Source: Roseovarius arcticus
GTDB lineage: Bacteria; Pseudomonadota; Alphaproteobacteria; Rhodobacterales; Rhodobacteraceae
Length of the DNA stretch: 64,000 nt
Direction: 5' to 3'
NCBI RefSeq assembly: GCF_006125015.1
Contig: NZ_SZZN01000001.1
Coordinates: forward strand, 2,790,001 to 2,854,000
Of this stretch, positions 27,103-35,051 are shown in pieces. A model generated the notes under the pieces. It worked only from the letters and a program-made list of their open reading frames with translations, was not told the DNA's origin and did not search any database. The translations under genes and the position numbers were made by a program. How positions within the stretch are numbered: the stretch's first letter is position 1; each line of letters opens with the position of its first letter.

Positions 27103-29823
27103 ATGCCCGTCGTCGTCGTCGAATCCCCGGCCAAAGCCAAGACAATCGAGAAGTATCTTGGCCCCGGCTTCACCGTTCTGGCGTCCTACGGGCATGTGCG
27201 GGATCTGCCGCCCAAGGACGGCTCGGTCGATCCAGACAACGGTTTTGACATGAAGTGGGAGATTGGTGTCGACAGCCGCAAGCACGTCAAGGCAATCGCC
27301 GATGCGCTGGCCGAAGACAACTCATTGATCCTCGCGACCGACCCCGACCGCGAGGGCGAGGCGATCAGCTGGCACCTTGAGGAAGCGCTGCGCAAGCGCA
27401 AAGCCATCAACAAAGACACCCCCGTCAGCCGCGTCGTTTTCAACGCGATCACCAAGTCGGCCGTGACCGAGGCGATGGCGAATCCCCGTCAGGTCGACGC
27501 ACCGCTGGTCGAGGCATATCTCGCACGCCGTGCGCTGGATTATCTGGTGGGTTTTAATCTGTCCCCCGTTCTGTGGCGCAAGCTGCCCGGCGCGAAATCG
27601 GCGGGGCGCGTGCAATCGGTCTGCCTGCGCCTCATCGTCGAACGCGAGATGGAGATCGAGGCTTTCAACCCGCGCGAATACTGGACCGTCAAGGCGTTGC
27701 TCAGCACGCCCCGCGGGCAGGAATTCGAGGCACGGCTGACCACACTTGCGGGTAAAAAGCTGGACAAGTTTGACCTTTCGAACGCGACACAGGCCGAAAT
27801 GGCCGTGCAGGCGGTATCCAGCCGCGCGCTGAAAGTCACCTCGGTAGAGGCAAAACCGGCCAGCCGTAATCCATCTGCACCCTTTATGACCTCGACCTTG
27901 CAACAAGAGGCCAGCCGTAAGTTCGGCATGGGCGCGCGCCAGACGATGAGCGCGGCTCAGCGCCTTTATGAGGCCGGCCATATTACGTACATGCGAACCG
28001 ACGGCATTGATATGGCGCCCGAGGCGGTGACTGCCGCCCGCGACGCGATCGCCGAGCGGTATGGCAAGGAATACGTGCCCTCCAGCCCCCGCATCTACAA
28101 GAATAAGGCAAAGAACGCTCAGGAAGCGCACGAGTGCATTCGCCCCACAGAAATGGGCAAGGATGCCGCCGCCCTGAAGATCACTGACCGCGATCAGGCC
28201 CGCCTCTACGATTTGATCTGGAAACGGACGCTTGCCTGCCAAATGGAGGGCGCGCGACTTGAGCGCACCACCGTCGACATCGGCTCGGACGACGGCCAAG
28301 TCGGCCTGCGCGCGACCGGCCAAGTCGTTTTGTTCGACGGCTTCCTGCGCATCTATGAGGAAGGCCGGGATGACGTCGAGGGCGATGGCGACGACGCGCG
28401 CCTGCCTCAGATCACCGAGGGTGATAAGGCGGCATTCGGCAAATCCGGCCTCAAGGAGCAGTTCGCCAAGGCCGACAAATCCGAAAGCGTGATTGAAAGC
28501 AGTGACAGTGGCATGGCGCAGCACGCTGCGGCCATATTGGCAGAGAACGCCGCGGTGCTGGGCCTGCAATCGCACACTCAACCGCCACCGCGTTATACTG
28601 AGGCAACGCTGGTCAAACGAATGGAGGAGCTGGGGATCGGGCGCCCGTCGACGTATGCCAGCATCGTGACCACGATCCAGGACCGCGAATATGTGCACAA
28701 GGACGGCAATCGACTGATCCCCGATGACAAGGGCCGCATCGTCACGATCTTTCTGCTGAACTTCTTTAAGCAGTATGTTGGCTACGAATTTACCGCGAAC
28801 CTGGAAGAAGAGCTGGACCATGTCAGCGCCGGCAATGCCGATTGGAAGGATATCCTGACACGCTTCTGGCGTGATTTTTCGGTCGCTATCGCTGAGACGT
28901 CAGAGCTCCGCATCGCCGAGGTCTTGGATGTGCTCGATGCCGCGCTGGCGCCCACGCTTTATCCGCCGCGCGAAGATGGGAGCGATCCGCGTGCCTGCCC
29001 GCTATGCGGTGAGGGGCAGTTGCATCTCAAGACGTCGAAATCCGGCGGATTTGTCGGATGCGGGCGCTATCCTGAGTGCCGCTATACCCGGCCCATCGGC
29101 GGCGATGCTGCCGAGGGTGGCGATCGCGTGCTGGGCGAGGACCAAGGCGACGAGATCAGCCTGCGATCCGGCCGGTTTGGCCCCTATGTTCAGCGCGGCG
29201 AGGCGACCGAAGAGAACAAGAAGCCGCCGCGTTCGTCCCTGCCAAAGGGCTGGACGACCGAAGCGATGGATCTGGAAAAGGCGCTCACACTGCTCAGCCT
29301 GCCGCGCGAGGTGGGCCCGCATCCCGATGATGGCGAGCCAATTGAGGCAGGCATTGGCCGCTATGGCCCGTTCGTCAAGCACGGCAAGCTTTACGCCAAT
29401 CTCAAGGAAGTTGACGAGGTTTTCACTATCGGCATGAATCGCGCCGTCGAAGTGCTGGCGCTGAAATTGGCCAGCCGGGGCGGTGGTCGTACTGCCGCCG
29501 CGCCGCTGAAAGAGTTGGGCGAACATCCCGGCAGTGGCGGCCTGATGAATATAATGGACGGCCGCTATGGCCCGTATATTAAGTGGGAAAAGGTCAACGC
29601 GACGCTACCTAAAGGAACCGAACCGGGCGACGTGACCATCGCGATGGCTGTCGAGTTGATCGCTGAAAAGGCCGCAAAATCAGGCAAGGGTAAAAAAGCG
29701 CCTGCCAAGAAAGCACCCGCCAAAAAGAAAGCTGCCCCTAAAAAAGCGGCAGCTAAAAAGCCAGCGGCGAAAAAGGCACCTGCGAAGAAGCCAACCGAGA
29801 AAAGGCCTGCCCGGGAGGCGTGA
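27103..29823 (+). CDS. topA: DNA topoisomerase I
   Basis: Type IA topoisomerase that relaxes negative supercoils. Toprim domain PVVVVESPAKAKTIEKYLG at the N-terminus with DPDREGEAISWH; catalytic Tyr in GHITYMRTDGIDM near residue 303; one four-Cys zinc ribbon (CPLCGEGQ...CGRYPEC near 630), then GRFGPYVQRG- and GRYGPFVKHG-type C-terminal repeats, the form found in alphaproteobacteria. The last ~45 residues are a low-complexity Lys/Ala/Pro tail (repeats of PAKK and AAKK), likely a disordered DNA-binding tail. 906 residues from the ATG at 27103; five codons upstream are also open. It follows dprA on the same strand. Confidence 0.97.
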   Translation: MPVVVVESPAKAKTIEKYLGPGFTVLASYGHVRDLPPKDGSVDPDNGFDMKWEIGVDSRKHVKAIADALAEDNSLILATDPDREGEAISWHLEEALRKRKAINKDTPVSRVVFNAITKSAVTEAMANPRQVDAPLVEAYLARRALDYLVGFNLSPVLWRKLPGAKSAGRVQSVCLRLIVEREMEIEAFNPREYWTVKALLSTPRGQEFEARLTTLAGKKLDKFDLSNATQAEMAVQAVSSRALKVTSVEAKPASRNPSAPFMTSTLQQEASRKFGMGARQTMSAAQRLYEAGHITYMRTDGIDMAPEAVTAARDAIAERYGKEYVPSSPRIYKNKAKNAQEAHECIRPTEMGKDAAALKITDRDQARLYDLIWKRTLACQMEGARLERTTVDIGSDDGQVGLRATGQVVLFDGFLRIYEEGRDDVEGDGDDARLPQITEGDKAAFGKSGLKEQFAKADKSESVIESSDSGMAQHAAAILAENAAVLGLQSHTQPPPRYTEATLVKRMEELGIGRPSTYASIVTTIQDREYVHKDGNRLIPDDKGRIVTIFLLNFFKQYVGYEFTANLEEELDHVSAGNADWKDILTRFWRDFSVAIAETSELRIAEVLDVLDAALAPTLYPPREDGSDPRACPLCGEGQLHLKTSKSGGFVGCGRYPECRYTRPIGGDAAEGGDRVLGEDQGDEISLRSGRFGPYVQRGEATEENKKPPRSSLPKGWTTEAMDLEKALTLLSLPREVGPHPDDGEPIEAGIGRYGPFVKHGKLYANLKEVDEVFTIGMNRAVEVLALKLASRGGGRTAAAPLKELGEHPGSGGLMNIMDGRYGPYIKWEKVNATLPKGTEPGDVTIAMAVELIAEKAAKSGKGKKAPAKKAPAKKKAAPKKAAAKKPAAKKAPAKKPTEKRPAREA

Positions 29824-29975
29824 TTTGAGGGTGTGCGCGAACATCAATCAAGCTATGCACGCGGCGCATACCAGCCATGATACACGTCATTGTTATTGGC
29901 ACTGGGCGCGCTCAGGCACCATGTAAGAGAATGGCGGCGCAAGATTCCGCCATAGAGAATGAGAGGACCATAGCG

Positions 29976-30545
29976 ATGACAGATATTAGACTAAACAGAC
30001 GCGCCGCATTGATCGGTGGGGCCGCCGCGCTGACCACTTTGGCGACGCCTGGTATCTTGCAGGCGCAGGACCTAGCTGGCGCACGCCGCAACTCGTCCAG
30101 TTTCATCGTGCAGAATTGGCAAGACCACTTCGACCGTCTGGGCAGTGGCGCCATCGTTTGCGATACCGGATCGCGCGCCCTGCACTACTGGAATTCAGAT
30201 GGTAGTGATTATCGCGTATATCCCAGTTCGGTTCCCATGACCGACGAATTGACGCGCACCGGATACACCAAGATTGTTCGCAAGAAGGTAGGTCCTACCT
30301 GGACGCCTACTGCCAACATGAGGGCGCGTGATCCGTCCCTGCCCGATTTCATGCCGGCTGGCGAAAACAATCCGCTAGGCACGCATGCGATGTATCTTAC
30401 ATGGCCCGCGTACCTGATCCACGGCACGCATGACACGCGCAAGATCGGGCGTAAATCGTCGTCGGGCTGTATCGGTCTGTATAACCCAAAGATCGCGGAG
30501 CTGTTTGCGATCACGCCGATCGGAATGCAGGTTCGCGTTATCTGA
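29976..30545 (+). CDS. L,D-transpeptidase (YkuD domain)
   Basis: Exported enzyme of 189 residues. The N-terminus is a twin-arginine signal (LNRRAALIGGAAALTTLATP, cleavage near AQA) and the rest is a YkuD domain, with the catalytic motif HGTHDTRKIGRKSSSGCIGL: His, then Cys after SSSG. Such enzymes cross-link peptidoglycan through 3-3 bonds or attach proteins to it. GAGAGGA sits nine bases before the ATG, which decides the start over the longer frame from 29877. It stands alone after topA and before the CoA-transferase genes. Confidence 0.93.
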   Translation: MTDIRLNRRAALIGGAAALTTLATPGILQAQDLAGARRNSSSFIVQNWQDHFDRLGSGAIVCDTGSRALHYWNSDGSDYRVYPSSVPMTDELTRTGYTKIVRKKVGPTWTPTANMRARDPSLPDFMPAGENNPLGTHAMYLTWPAYLIHGTHDTRKIGRKSSSGCIGLYNPKIAELFAITPIGMQVRVI

Positions 30546-30560
30546 GGCATCCAAGTGCCA

Positions 30561-30595
30561 ATCAGCCGGGCGCCGCATCTGCGGTATCGGCTGAT
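30561..30595. terminator. nested hairpin after the L,D-transpeptidase gene
   Basis: ATCAGCCG (30561-30568) pairs with CGGCTGAT (30588-30595), and inside it CCGC (30573-30576) pairs with GCGG (30581-30584) around ATCT. It begins 16 bases after the stop. There is no T-run, so termination strength is uncertain. Confidence 0.55.
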
Positions 30596-30689
30596 AACCC
30601 CCCTCATCGGTCCGGTTTGGGCAGCGGCGGCATTGACTCTTCATACCCCGCTGCCCACAAACTAGATTACCGATCTATAGGGGTTTTTC

Positions 30690-31394
30690 ATGAAAAAAGT
30701 GTATGCAAACGCTGCCGATGCGCTGGATGGGCTGCTGTTCGACGGCATGACCATTGCCGCTGGCGGCTTTGGCCTGTGCGGCATTCCAGAGCTGCTGCTT
30801 CAGGCAATCAAAGAAGATGGCGTTAAGGATCTGACCTTTGCCAGCAACAACGCGGGTGTAGACGATTTCGGCATCGGAATTCTGCTACAGACGCGCCAAG
30901 TGCGAAAAATGCTCAGCTCTTACGTGGGCGAGAATGCCGAATTTATGCGCCAGTATCTGGCGGGCGAGCTTGAGATCGAATTCAATCCCCAAGGCACGCT
31001 GGCCGAGCGTATGCGCGCTGGCGGTGCAGGCATCCCCGGTTTTTACACCAAAACCGGCGTCGGCACGCAAGTCGCCGAAGGTAAGGAGCACAAGGATTTC
31101 GACGGCGAGACCTATATTCTCGAACGCGGAATCGTCGCAGACATGTCCATCGTCAAGGCGTGGAAGGCCGATGACACCGGCAATCTGGTGTTTCGCAAGA
31201 CCGCGCGCAACTTCAACCCGCCTGCTGCGATGTGCGGTAAGGTCTGCGTTGCCGAAGTCGAGGAGATTGTGCCGCGTGGCTCGCTGGACCCCGATAACAT
31301 CCACCTGCCCGGTATCTACGTTCACCGCCTGATCCAAGGCGATCACGAAAAACGGATTGAGCAACGCACCACGCGCAAAAGGGAGGACGCATAA
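30690..31394 (+). CDS. scoA: 3-oxoacid CoA-transferase subunit A
   Basis: Alpha subunit (234 residues) of succinyl-CoA:3-ketoacid CoA-transferase, which activates acetoacetate with succinyl-CoA in ketone-body and PHB use. The CoA-transferase family I signature appears as GGFGLCGIPELLLQAI near residue 24 and later GAGIPGFYTKTGVGT. It is followed by subunit B, whose ATG overlaps the TAA stop by one base (TAATG), so the subunits are translated together. An acetoacetate or butyrate CoA-transferase cannot be excluded, but the SCOT-type pair is the most likely. Confidence 0.93.
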   Translation: MKKVYANAADALDGLLFDGMTIAAGGFGLCGIPELLLQAIKEDGVKDLTFASNNAGVDDFGIGILLQTRQVRKMLSSYVGENAEFMRQYLAGELEIEFNPQGTLAERMRAGGAGIPGFYTKTGVGTQVAEGKEHKDFDGETYILERGIVADMSIVKAWKADDTGNLVFRKTARNFNPPAAMCGKVCVAEVEEIVPRGSLDPDNIHLPGIYVHRLIQGDHEKRIEQRTTRKREDA

Positions 31395-32017
31395 TGCCCT
31401 GGGACCGTAACCAAATGGCCGAGCGCGCCTCGCAGGAGCTGGAAGACGGTATGTATGTCAACCTTGGCATCGGCATTCCGACGCTTGTGGCGAACTACGT
31501 AGGCGACAAGGAAATCACGCTGCAATCCGAAAACGGTATGCTGGGCATGGGCGCCTTTCCCTATGAGGGCGAAGAAGACGCCGATCTGATTAACGCTGGC
31601 AAACAGACGATCACCGAGTTGAACCGAACAGCCTATTTCGATAGCGCGACCAGCTTCGGCATGATCCGCGGTGGCAAAATCGCGGCGGCGATCTTGGGCG
31701 CTATGGAAGTGGCCGAGAACGGTGATCTGGCGAACTGGATGATTCCCGGCAAGCTGGTCAAGGGTATGGGCGGCGCGATGGATCTGGTCGCGGGCGTGGG
31801 CCGGGTAATCGTCGTGATGGACCACACCAGCAAGCATGGCGACAGCAAATTGCTGAAATCTTGCACACTTCCGCTAACCGGCACGGGCGTGGTGGATCGG
31901 ATCATCACTAATCTCGGCGTTCTGGATGTAGTGGAGGGTGGCCTAAAGATTGTTGAGGTCGCAGACGGCGTCACAGAGGACGAGCTGCGCGCCGCAACCG
32001 AGGCGACCATCGTCTGA
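31394..32017 (+). CDS. scoB: 3-oxoacid CoA-transferase subunit B
   Basis: Beta subunit (207 residues) that carries the catalytic glutamate, in LQSENGMLGMGAFP near residue 51, which forms the glutamyl-CoA intermediate. NLGIGIPTLVANYV near residue 20 and GGAMDLVAGV near 119 are family motifs. It starts one base inside the stop of subunit A and forms the second half of that enzyme. A Rho-independent terminator follows 28 bases after the stop. Confidence 0.94.
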   Translation: MPWDRNQMAERASQELEDGMYVNLGIGIPTLVANYVGDKEITLQSENGMLGMGAFPYEGEEDADLINAGKQTITELNRTAYFDSATSFGMIRGGKIAAAILGAMEVAENGDLANWMIPGKLVKGMGGAMDLVAGVGRVIVVMDHTSKHGDSKLLKSCTLPLTGTGVVDRIITNLGVLDVVEGGLKIVEVADGVTEDELRAATEATIV

Positions 32018-32044
32018 CAAGAGTCTGATATTCAGATCAAGAAG

Positions 32045-32078
32045 GGGCGGTGCCAGCATTTGGCGCCGCCCTTTTTTT
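32045..32078 (+). terminator. intrinsic terminator after the CoA-transferase genes
   Basis: GGGCGGTGCC (32045-32054) pairs with GGCGCCGCCC (32062-32071), ten pairs with one G-U, loop AGCATTT, then seven T (32072-32078). The T-run overlaps the stop codon of the converging lytic transglycosylase gene. Confidence 0.88.
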
Positions 32079-32922
32079 ATTCGGCAAAGGCCAAGTTCAG
32101 CGCGCAGCCGTCCGAAATGAATTGCGGCCGTGTCTTGCACAGTCCGCGCGCAAGGTCATAGGCGGCCAGCACTTTGGGCACGTAGTCTCGCGTTTCCGCA
32201 TAGGGCGGTACGCCCGCATTTGCCTTCACCGCGCCCTCGCCCGCGTTGTATCCGGCGAGGGCCAGAATCGGATCGCCCTTAAATTCCTTGAGCAGCCAAT
32301 CAAGATAGGCGACGCCGCCCTTTATGTTTTGCGCTTCCGATAGACTGTCGATGACGCCAAAGCGCGCGGCGGTATCTGGAATCAGCTGCATCAATCCTTG
32401 GGCGCCCTTTTCACTGACCGCAGCCTTGCGTCCGCCCGATTCGACCGCGATCACGGCCAGCACGAGCGCGGGCGATACATCCGTTCCAATTGTCGCCATC
32501 AGGATATTCGTACCCTGCGCCAGTGCGATCTTTTGCAAATCCTGAAGCCGATAACGCGGCGCCGGCATCCCTTTGGGCGGTTTGGCAAGAATGCCCAGCG
32601 CCTCGTCAAACCGCACCGTGCCCACATCGGCATAGCCGGGCGTCACATGATCCCAGAACCAGCCATAAGTCGCGAGCCGCACAGTTGGCGAGGCTGGGAT
32701 CGCGGGCGTGCCCGGCTCCTCCGCATCATCCCTGCGCGGGGTGCTGGGCGCCGGGGGGTGCTGATCGCCAGGCTCGATCTGAACCTGTATCCGTTTCGTT
32801 GTGCCCTTGGCAGGCGGTTTGCCCATCTTAAACGTGAACTCGGGAAAGGGAGCAGGGTCGCCTGCGGCAGGCATTGCGGCAAGCAGCGTGGCCGCAAGAA
32901 TGTAGGAGATGGTATATCGCAA
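32077..32922 (-). CDS. lytic transglycosylase, SLT domain
   Basis: Exported 281-residue murein hydrolase. Signal peptide (ILAATLLAAMPAAGDPAPF, cleavage near residue 21), a Pro-rich, charged linker (~30-75), and an SLT domain with the catalytic Glu in AVIAVESGGRKAAVSEKGAQ, followed by GLMQLIPDTAARFGV and YNAGEGAVKANAGVPPY. Cleaves the MurNAc-GlcNAc bond with 1,6-anhydro formation. It stands alone, divergent from the flp region, so a link to pilus assembly through the wall is conceivable from proximity but not shown. Confidence 0.9.
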   Translation of the reverse strand: MRYTISYILAATLLAAMPAAGDPAPFPEFTFKMGKPPAKGTTKRIQVQIEPGDQHPPAPSTPRRDDAEEPGTPAIPASPTVRLATYGWFWDHVTPGYADVGTVRFDEALGILAKPPKGMPAPRYRLQDLQKIALAQGTNILMATIGTDVSPALVLAVIAVESGGRKAAVSEKGAQGLMQLIPDTAARFGVIDSLSEAQNIKGGVAYLDWLLKEFKGDPILALAGYNAGEGAVKANAGVPPYAETRDYVPKVLAAYDLARGLCKTRPQFISDGCALNLAFAE

Positions 32923-33286
32923 CGAACCGGCCCGCCTAAGATTACTTGCTATCGGGGTGAATCATCGCAAGAATCGGCGTTTCGCGCCAGTGCCGACGCG
33001 TATTTTCGGCCCTTTGAGCCCAGTTTGATGCCAGAAATCACTGGTGCTACACATATTTCACTTTTTTATTTCTCTTTAAATTTGTTAACTTTCAATTGCT
33101 TAAGCACATTAGGCATTAAAAAAATGGGGTGCGCCAAAATTGCGCCAATCGTGCCTAATTTGCGCCTTCATTGGAGGGCAAAAAGTATTCATCGACACGT
33201 TGAGGGCCAACAGAGAGAAACGGCCCAGACCAGCGAGACGGTGTGAAACCTGAGTAAACTTTATGATCCTTTGGAGGGACAACAAC
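32923..33286. other. 364-base intergenic region upstream of flp1, partly AT-rich
   Basis: No coding potential beyond very short frames. Between 33058 and 33125 the base composition turns AT-rich, unlike the rest of the window, with three TTAA sequences (33076, 33085, 33100), none spaced as a CtrA site. It then carries a set of phased TGCGCC repeats (33130-33166) and, at the end, the GGAGGG ribosome-binding site of flp1. This is the likely control region of the pilin gene; no clear -35/-10 pair was found. Confidence 0.6.
33130..33166. repeat. helically phased TGCGCC repeats upstream of flp1
   Basis: TGCGCC at 33130, 33141 and 33161, with a degenerate TGCC at 33152, i.e. steps of 11, 11 and 9 bases; AATT precedes two of the copies. 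Repeats spaced at one helical turn ~120 bases ahead of the pilin ATG look like a binding array for an activator or repressor on one face of the DNA. Confidence 0.5.
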
Positions 33287-33481
33287 ATGATCAATTTCAT
33301 CAAGAATTTCCGTGCAGACGAAGATGGCGCCGTTACAGTTGACTGGGTCGTTCTGACCGCAGCAGTCGTCGGCCTGGGCGTTGCCGGTGTGGCAACAGTC
33401 AAAGGCTCGATCTCGACACTGGCCACTAACATCAAAACCGGTGTGGAAGCACAGGAAGTCGGCGGCACCCCAGCTCCCTAA
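33287..33481 (+). CDS. flp: Flp-family type IVb pilin (first copy)
   Basis: Major pilin precursor of 64 residues. A short basic leader (INFIKNFRADEDG) precedes the hydrophobic helix AVTVDWVVLTAAVVGLGVA; cleavage by the prepilin peptidase is expected after the Gly. Classical Flp pilins have Glu-Tyr at mature positions 5-6; here these are Asp-Trp. The C-terminal 20 residues are polar. GGAGGG lies 8 bases before the ATG at 33287, which decides the start over an upstream ATG at 33263. It is followed by a strong hairpin, separating it from the second pilin gene. Confidence 0.9.
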   Translation: MINFIKNFRADEDGAVTVDWVVLTAAVVGLGVAGVATVKGSISTLATNIKTGVEAQEVGGTPAP

Positions 33482-33517
33482 TAATCGGCCTAGTTCTGAA
33501 ATGAACAGCTAGACACG

Positions 33518-33548
33518 GAGGGCCGCAAGTCTTTGATTTGCGGCCCTC
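33518..33548 (+). terminator. strong hairpin after flp1
   Basis: GAGGGCCGCAA (33518-33528) and TTGCGGCCCTC (33538-33548) pair perfectly over 11 bases around a 9-base loop, 36 bases after the flp1 stop. Only TT follows, so it may be a leaky terminator or a 3' stabiliser that lets the pilin message accumulate over the assembly genes. Confidence 0.75.
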
Positions 33549-33643
33549 TTGCCCTGGGGGGTGTAATGGTGGTTTCGCCTTGCGGTTGATCGCAGGTACA
33601 CCGCCATACTCGCAACAGTTTATTTATCGAAAGCGAGCATACT

Positions 33644-33835
33644 ATGTTGAACTACATTAAATTTTGGCTTCGCGACGAAAGCGGCGCGGTCACAGTAGAT
33701 TGGGTCGTACTGACCGCGGCCGTCGTCGGCCTCGGACTGGCTGCAACCCTTTCGGCACGTACCGGCATCGACAGCTTGGCGGGCCAGATTGAAACAGTCG
33801 TCGAAGCTATCGAAGTTGCCAATTCAGGCGGATAA
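33644..33835 (+). CDS. Flp-family type IVb pilin (second copy)
   Basis: 63 residues, paralogous to the pilin 162 bases upstream: leader LNYIKFWLRDESG, then the same AVTVDWVVLTAAVVGLG core, then a divergent tail (ATLSARTGIDSLAGQIETVV). Asp and Trp again replace the usual Glu-Tyr. Identity is high in the leader-helix part and low in the tail, as for duplicated pilins that keep the assembly interface. It could be an alternative major pilin or a minor one. It lies 139 bases ahead of cpaB and is probably in the same unit. Confidence 0.88.
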   Translation: MLNYIKFWLRDESGAVTVDWVVLTAAVVGLGLAATLSARTGIDSLAGQIETVVEAIEVANSGG

Positions 33836-33974
33836 GCTTTGATGATTTCGCGCCGCGAAAGAACCGCGCGGCGTCCCATTTTTTACCACATTTCCGGGGC
33901 AGTCTGTCCCGAAGACGAACCGCTCTTCATTGCGAAGAAGTGCGCCCCGCCTGAAACGATCGAAAGGATAAGTC

Positions 33975-34844
33975 ATGCGCTTGGTATTCGGACTGGTACT
34001 TGTTCTCGGGCTCGGCCTGGCGGGTTTTGCCGTATATATGGCCAAGAGCTATATCCAGAATTACCAGACCCAACTTGAGCTGGAGCGCAACGCGCGCCCC
34101 GTAGTTATAGAGACGGTCGATATTTATATTACCAATAAAGCGCTGCAATATGGCGAACGGATCACCACCAAGGACGTCGTGAGCGTCGCCTTTCCGGTCG
34201 CCGCCCTGCCCGAAGGTGTCTTTCGCACTGTAGAAGATCTGTTCCCGAAGGGTGACGAGGAACCGCGCACAGTGCTGCGCGCCATGGAAAAATCCGAAGC
34301 GATCCTGGCCGTCAAGGTTACAGGCGCCGGCGAGGATGCTGGCATCACGTCGCAGCTTGCCCGCGGGATGCGCGCTTTTGCGATCAAAGTTGATAGTATG
34401 TCAGGCGTATCCGGCTTCTTGCGGCCCGGCGACCGTGTCGACGTCTATTGGACCGGCAACATCGGACGCGGCGGTATGCGCACCGAAGGCGATAGCGAAG
34501 GTGACGTGACCAAGCTGATCGAAGCGGGTGTCAAACTGATCGCCGTCGACCAGTCAGCCAACTCGGACGTGACCGAAGCCAGCATTGCCCGCACCGTCAC
34601 CGTTGTTGTGCGGCCCGATCAAGTCGCCGCATTGGCCCAAGCCCAAGCAACAGGTCGCCTTGCGCTGAGCCTGGTGGGTACTGGCGACGACACCACCGCC
34701 GATATTATTGAGGTCGATCAGCGCCAGCTTTTGGGTCTTGCATCTGCACCTATGGCCGAGCCTACGCCCATTCAGCAGGTTTGCACGATCCGCACACGCC
34801 GTGGCGGCGAAGTGATCGAAACTCCGATCCCCTGTACCAATTGA
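33975..34844 (+). CDS. cpaB: Flp pilus assembly protein CpaB (RcpC)
   Basis: Periplasmic component, 289 residues, thought to act with the secretin CpaC. One N-terminal transmembrane helix (VFGLVLVLGLGLAGFAVYMA), then an SAF domain (about 45-115: VDIYITNKALQYGERITTKD, with AILAVKVTGAGEDAG) and the RcpC-type domain (MRAFAIKVDSMSGVSGFLRPGDRVDVYWT). Cysteines near the C-terminus (VCTIRTRRGGEVIETPIPC) may form a disulfide. AAAGGA precedes the ATG. It is followed by a terminator-like hairpin before cpaC. Confidence 0.94.
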   Translation: MRLVFGLVLVLGLGLAGFAVYMAKSYIQNYQTQLELERNARPVVIETVDIYITNKALQYGERITTKDVVSVAFPVAALPEGVFRTVEDLFPKGDEEPRTVLRAMEKSEAILAVKVTGAGEDAGITSQLARGMRAFAIKVDSMSGVSGFLRPGDRVDVYWTGNIGRGGMRTEGDSEGDVTKLIEAGVKLIAVDQSANSDVTEASIARTVTVVVRPDQVAALAQAQATGRLALSLVGTGDDTTADIIEVDQRQLLGLASAPMAEPTPIQQVCTIRTRRGGEVIETPIPCTN

Positions 34845-34876
34845 CCTTCTAATAAACTGAAAATGAACCACAATAT

Positions 34877-34909
34877 CGGGGTGCTGCATCTGCGGCGCCC
34901 CGTCTCTTT
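34877..34909 (+). terminator. terminator-like hairpin between cpaB and cpaC
   Basis: CGGGGTGC (34877-34884) pairs with GCGCCCCG (34895-34902), eight pairs with one G-U, 10-base loop, followed by TCTCTTTG. It is 32 bases after the cpaB stop and upstream of an AT-rich promoter-like stretch. Confidence 0.65.
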
Positions 34910-34940
34910 GTTGCAACGGTTCCCAATCGAATCACCTAAA

Positions 34941-34956
34941 TGACGATTCATCGTCA
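34941..34956. promoter_or_regulatory. 16-base palindrome upstream of cpaC, candidate operator
   Basis: TGACGATTCATCGTCA is a perfect inverted repeat with 7-base arms. It is followed at once by TTGATT and an A-rich run (34957-34980) that looks like a promoter, about 95 bases ahead of the cpaC start. The regulator is unknown. Confidence 0.6.
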
Positions 34957-35051
34957 TTGATTCTTGAAAAAAATAAAAATGTGACGCAGGGTGAATTTAA
35001 TCCGGGGCAATAAGACCCCATCAATGAGGCGTGATCGGAAGGCAGGTCACC

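Noticed and set aside
27322..28821. 499-codon open frame antisense to topA
   Set aside because: Shadow of topA codon bias; no domain or start signal.
33018..33045. FNR-like TTGAT...AATCA upstream of flp1
   Set aside because: Spacing between halves does not fit TTGAT-N4-ATCAA.
33076..33103. Three TTAA sequences upstream of flp1 as CtrA sites
   Set aside because: Spacings are 5 and 11 bases, not the 7 required; AT-rich sequence makes chance TTAA likely.
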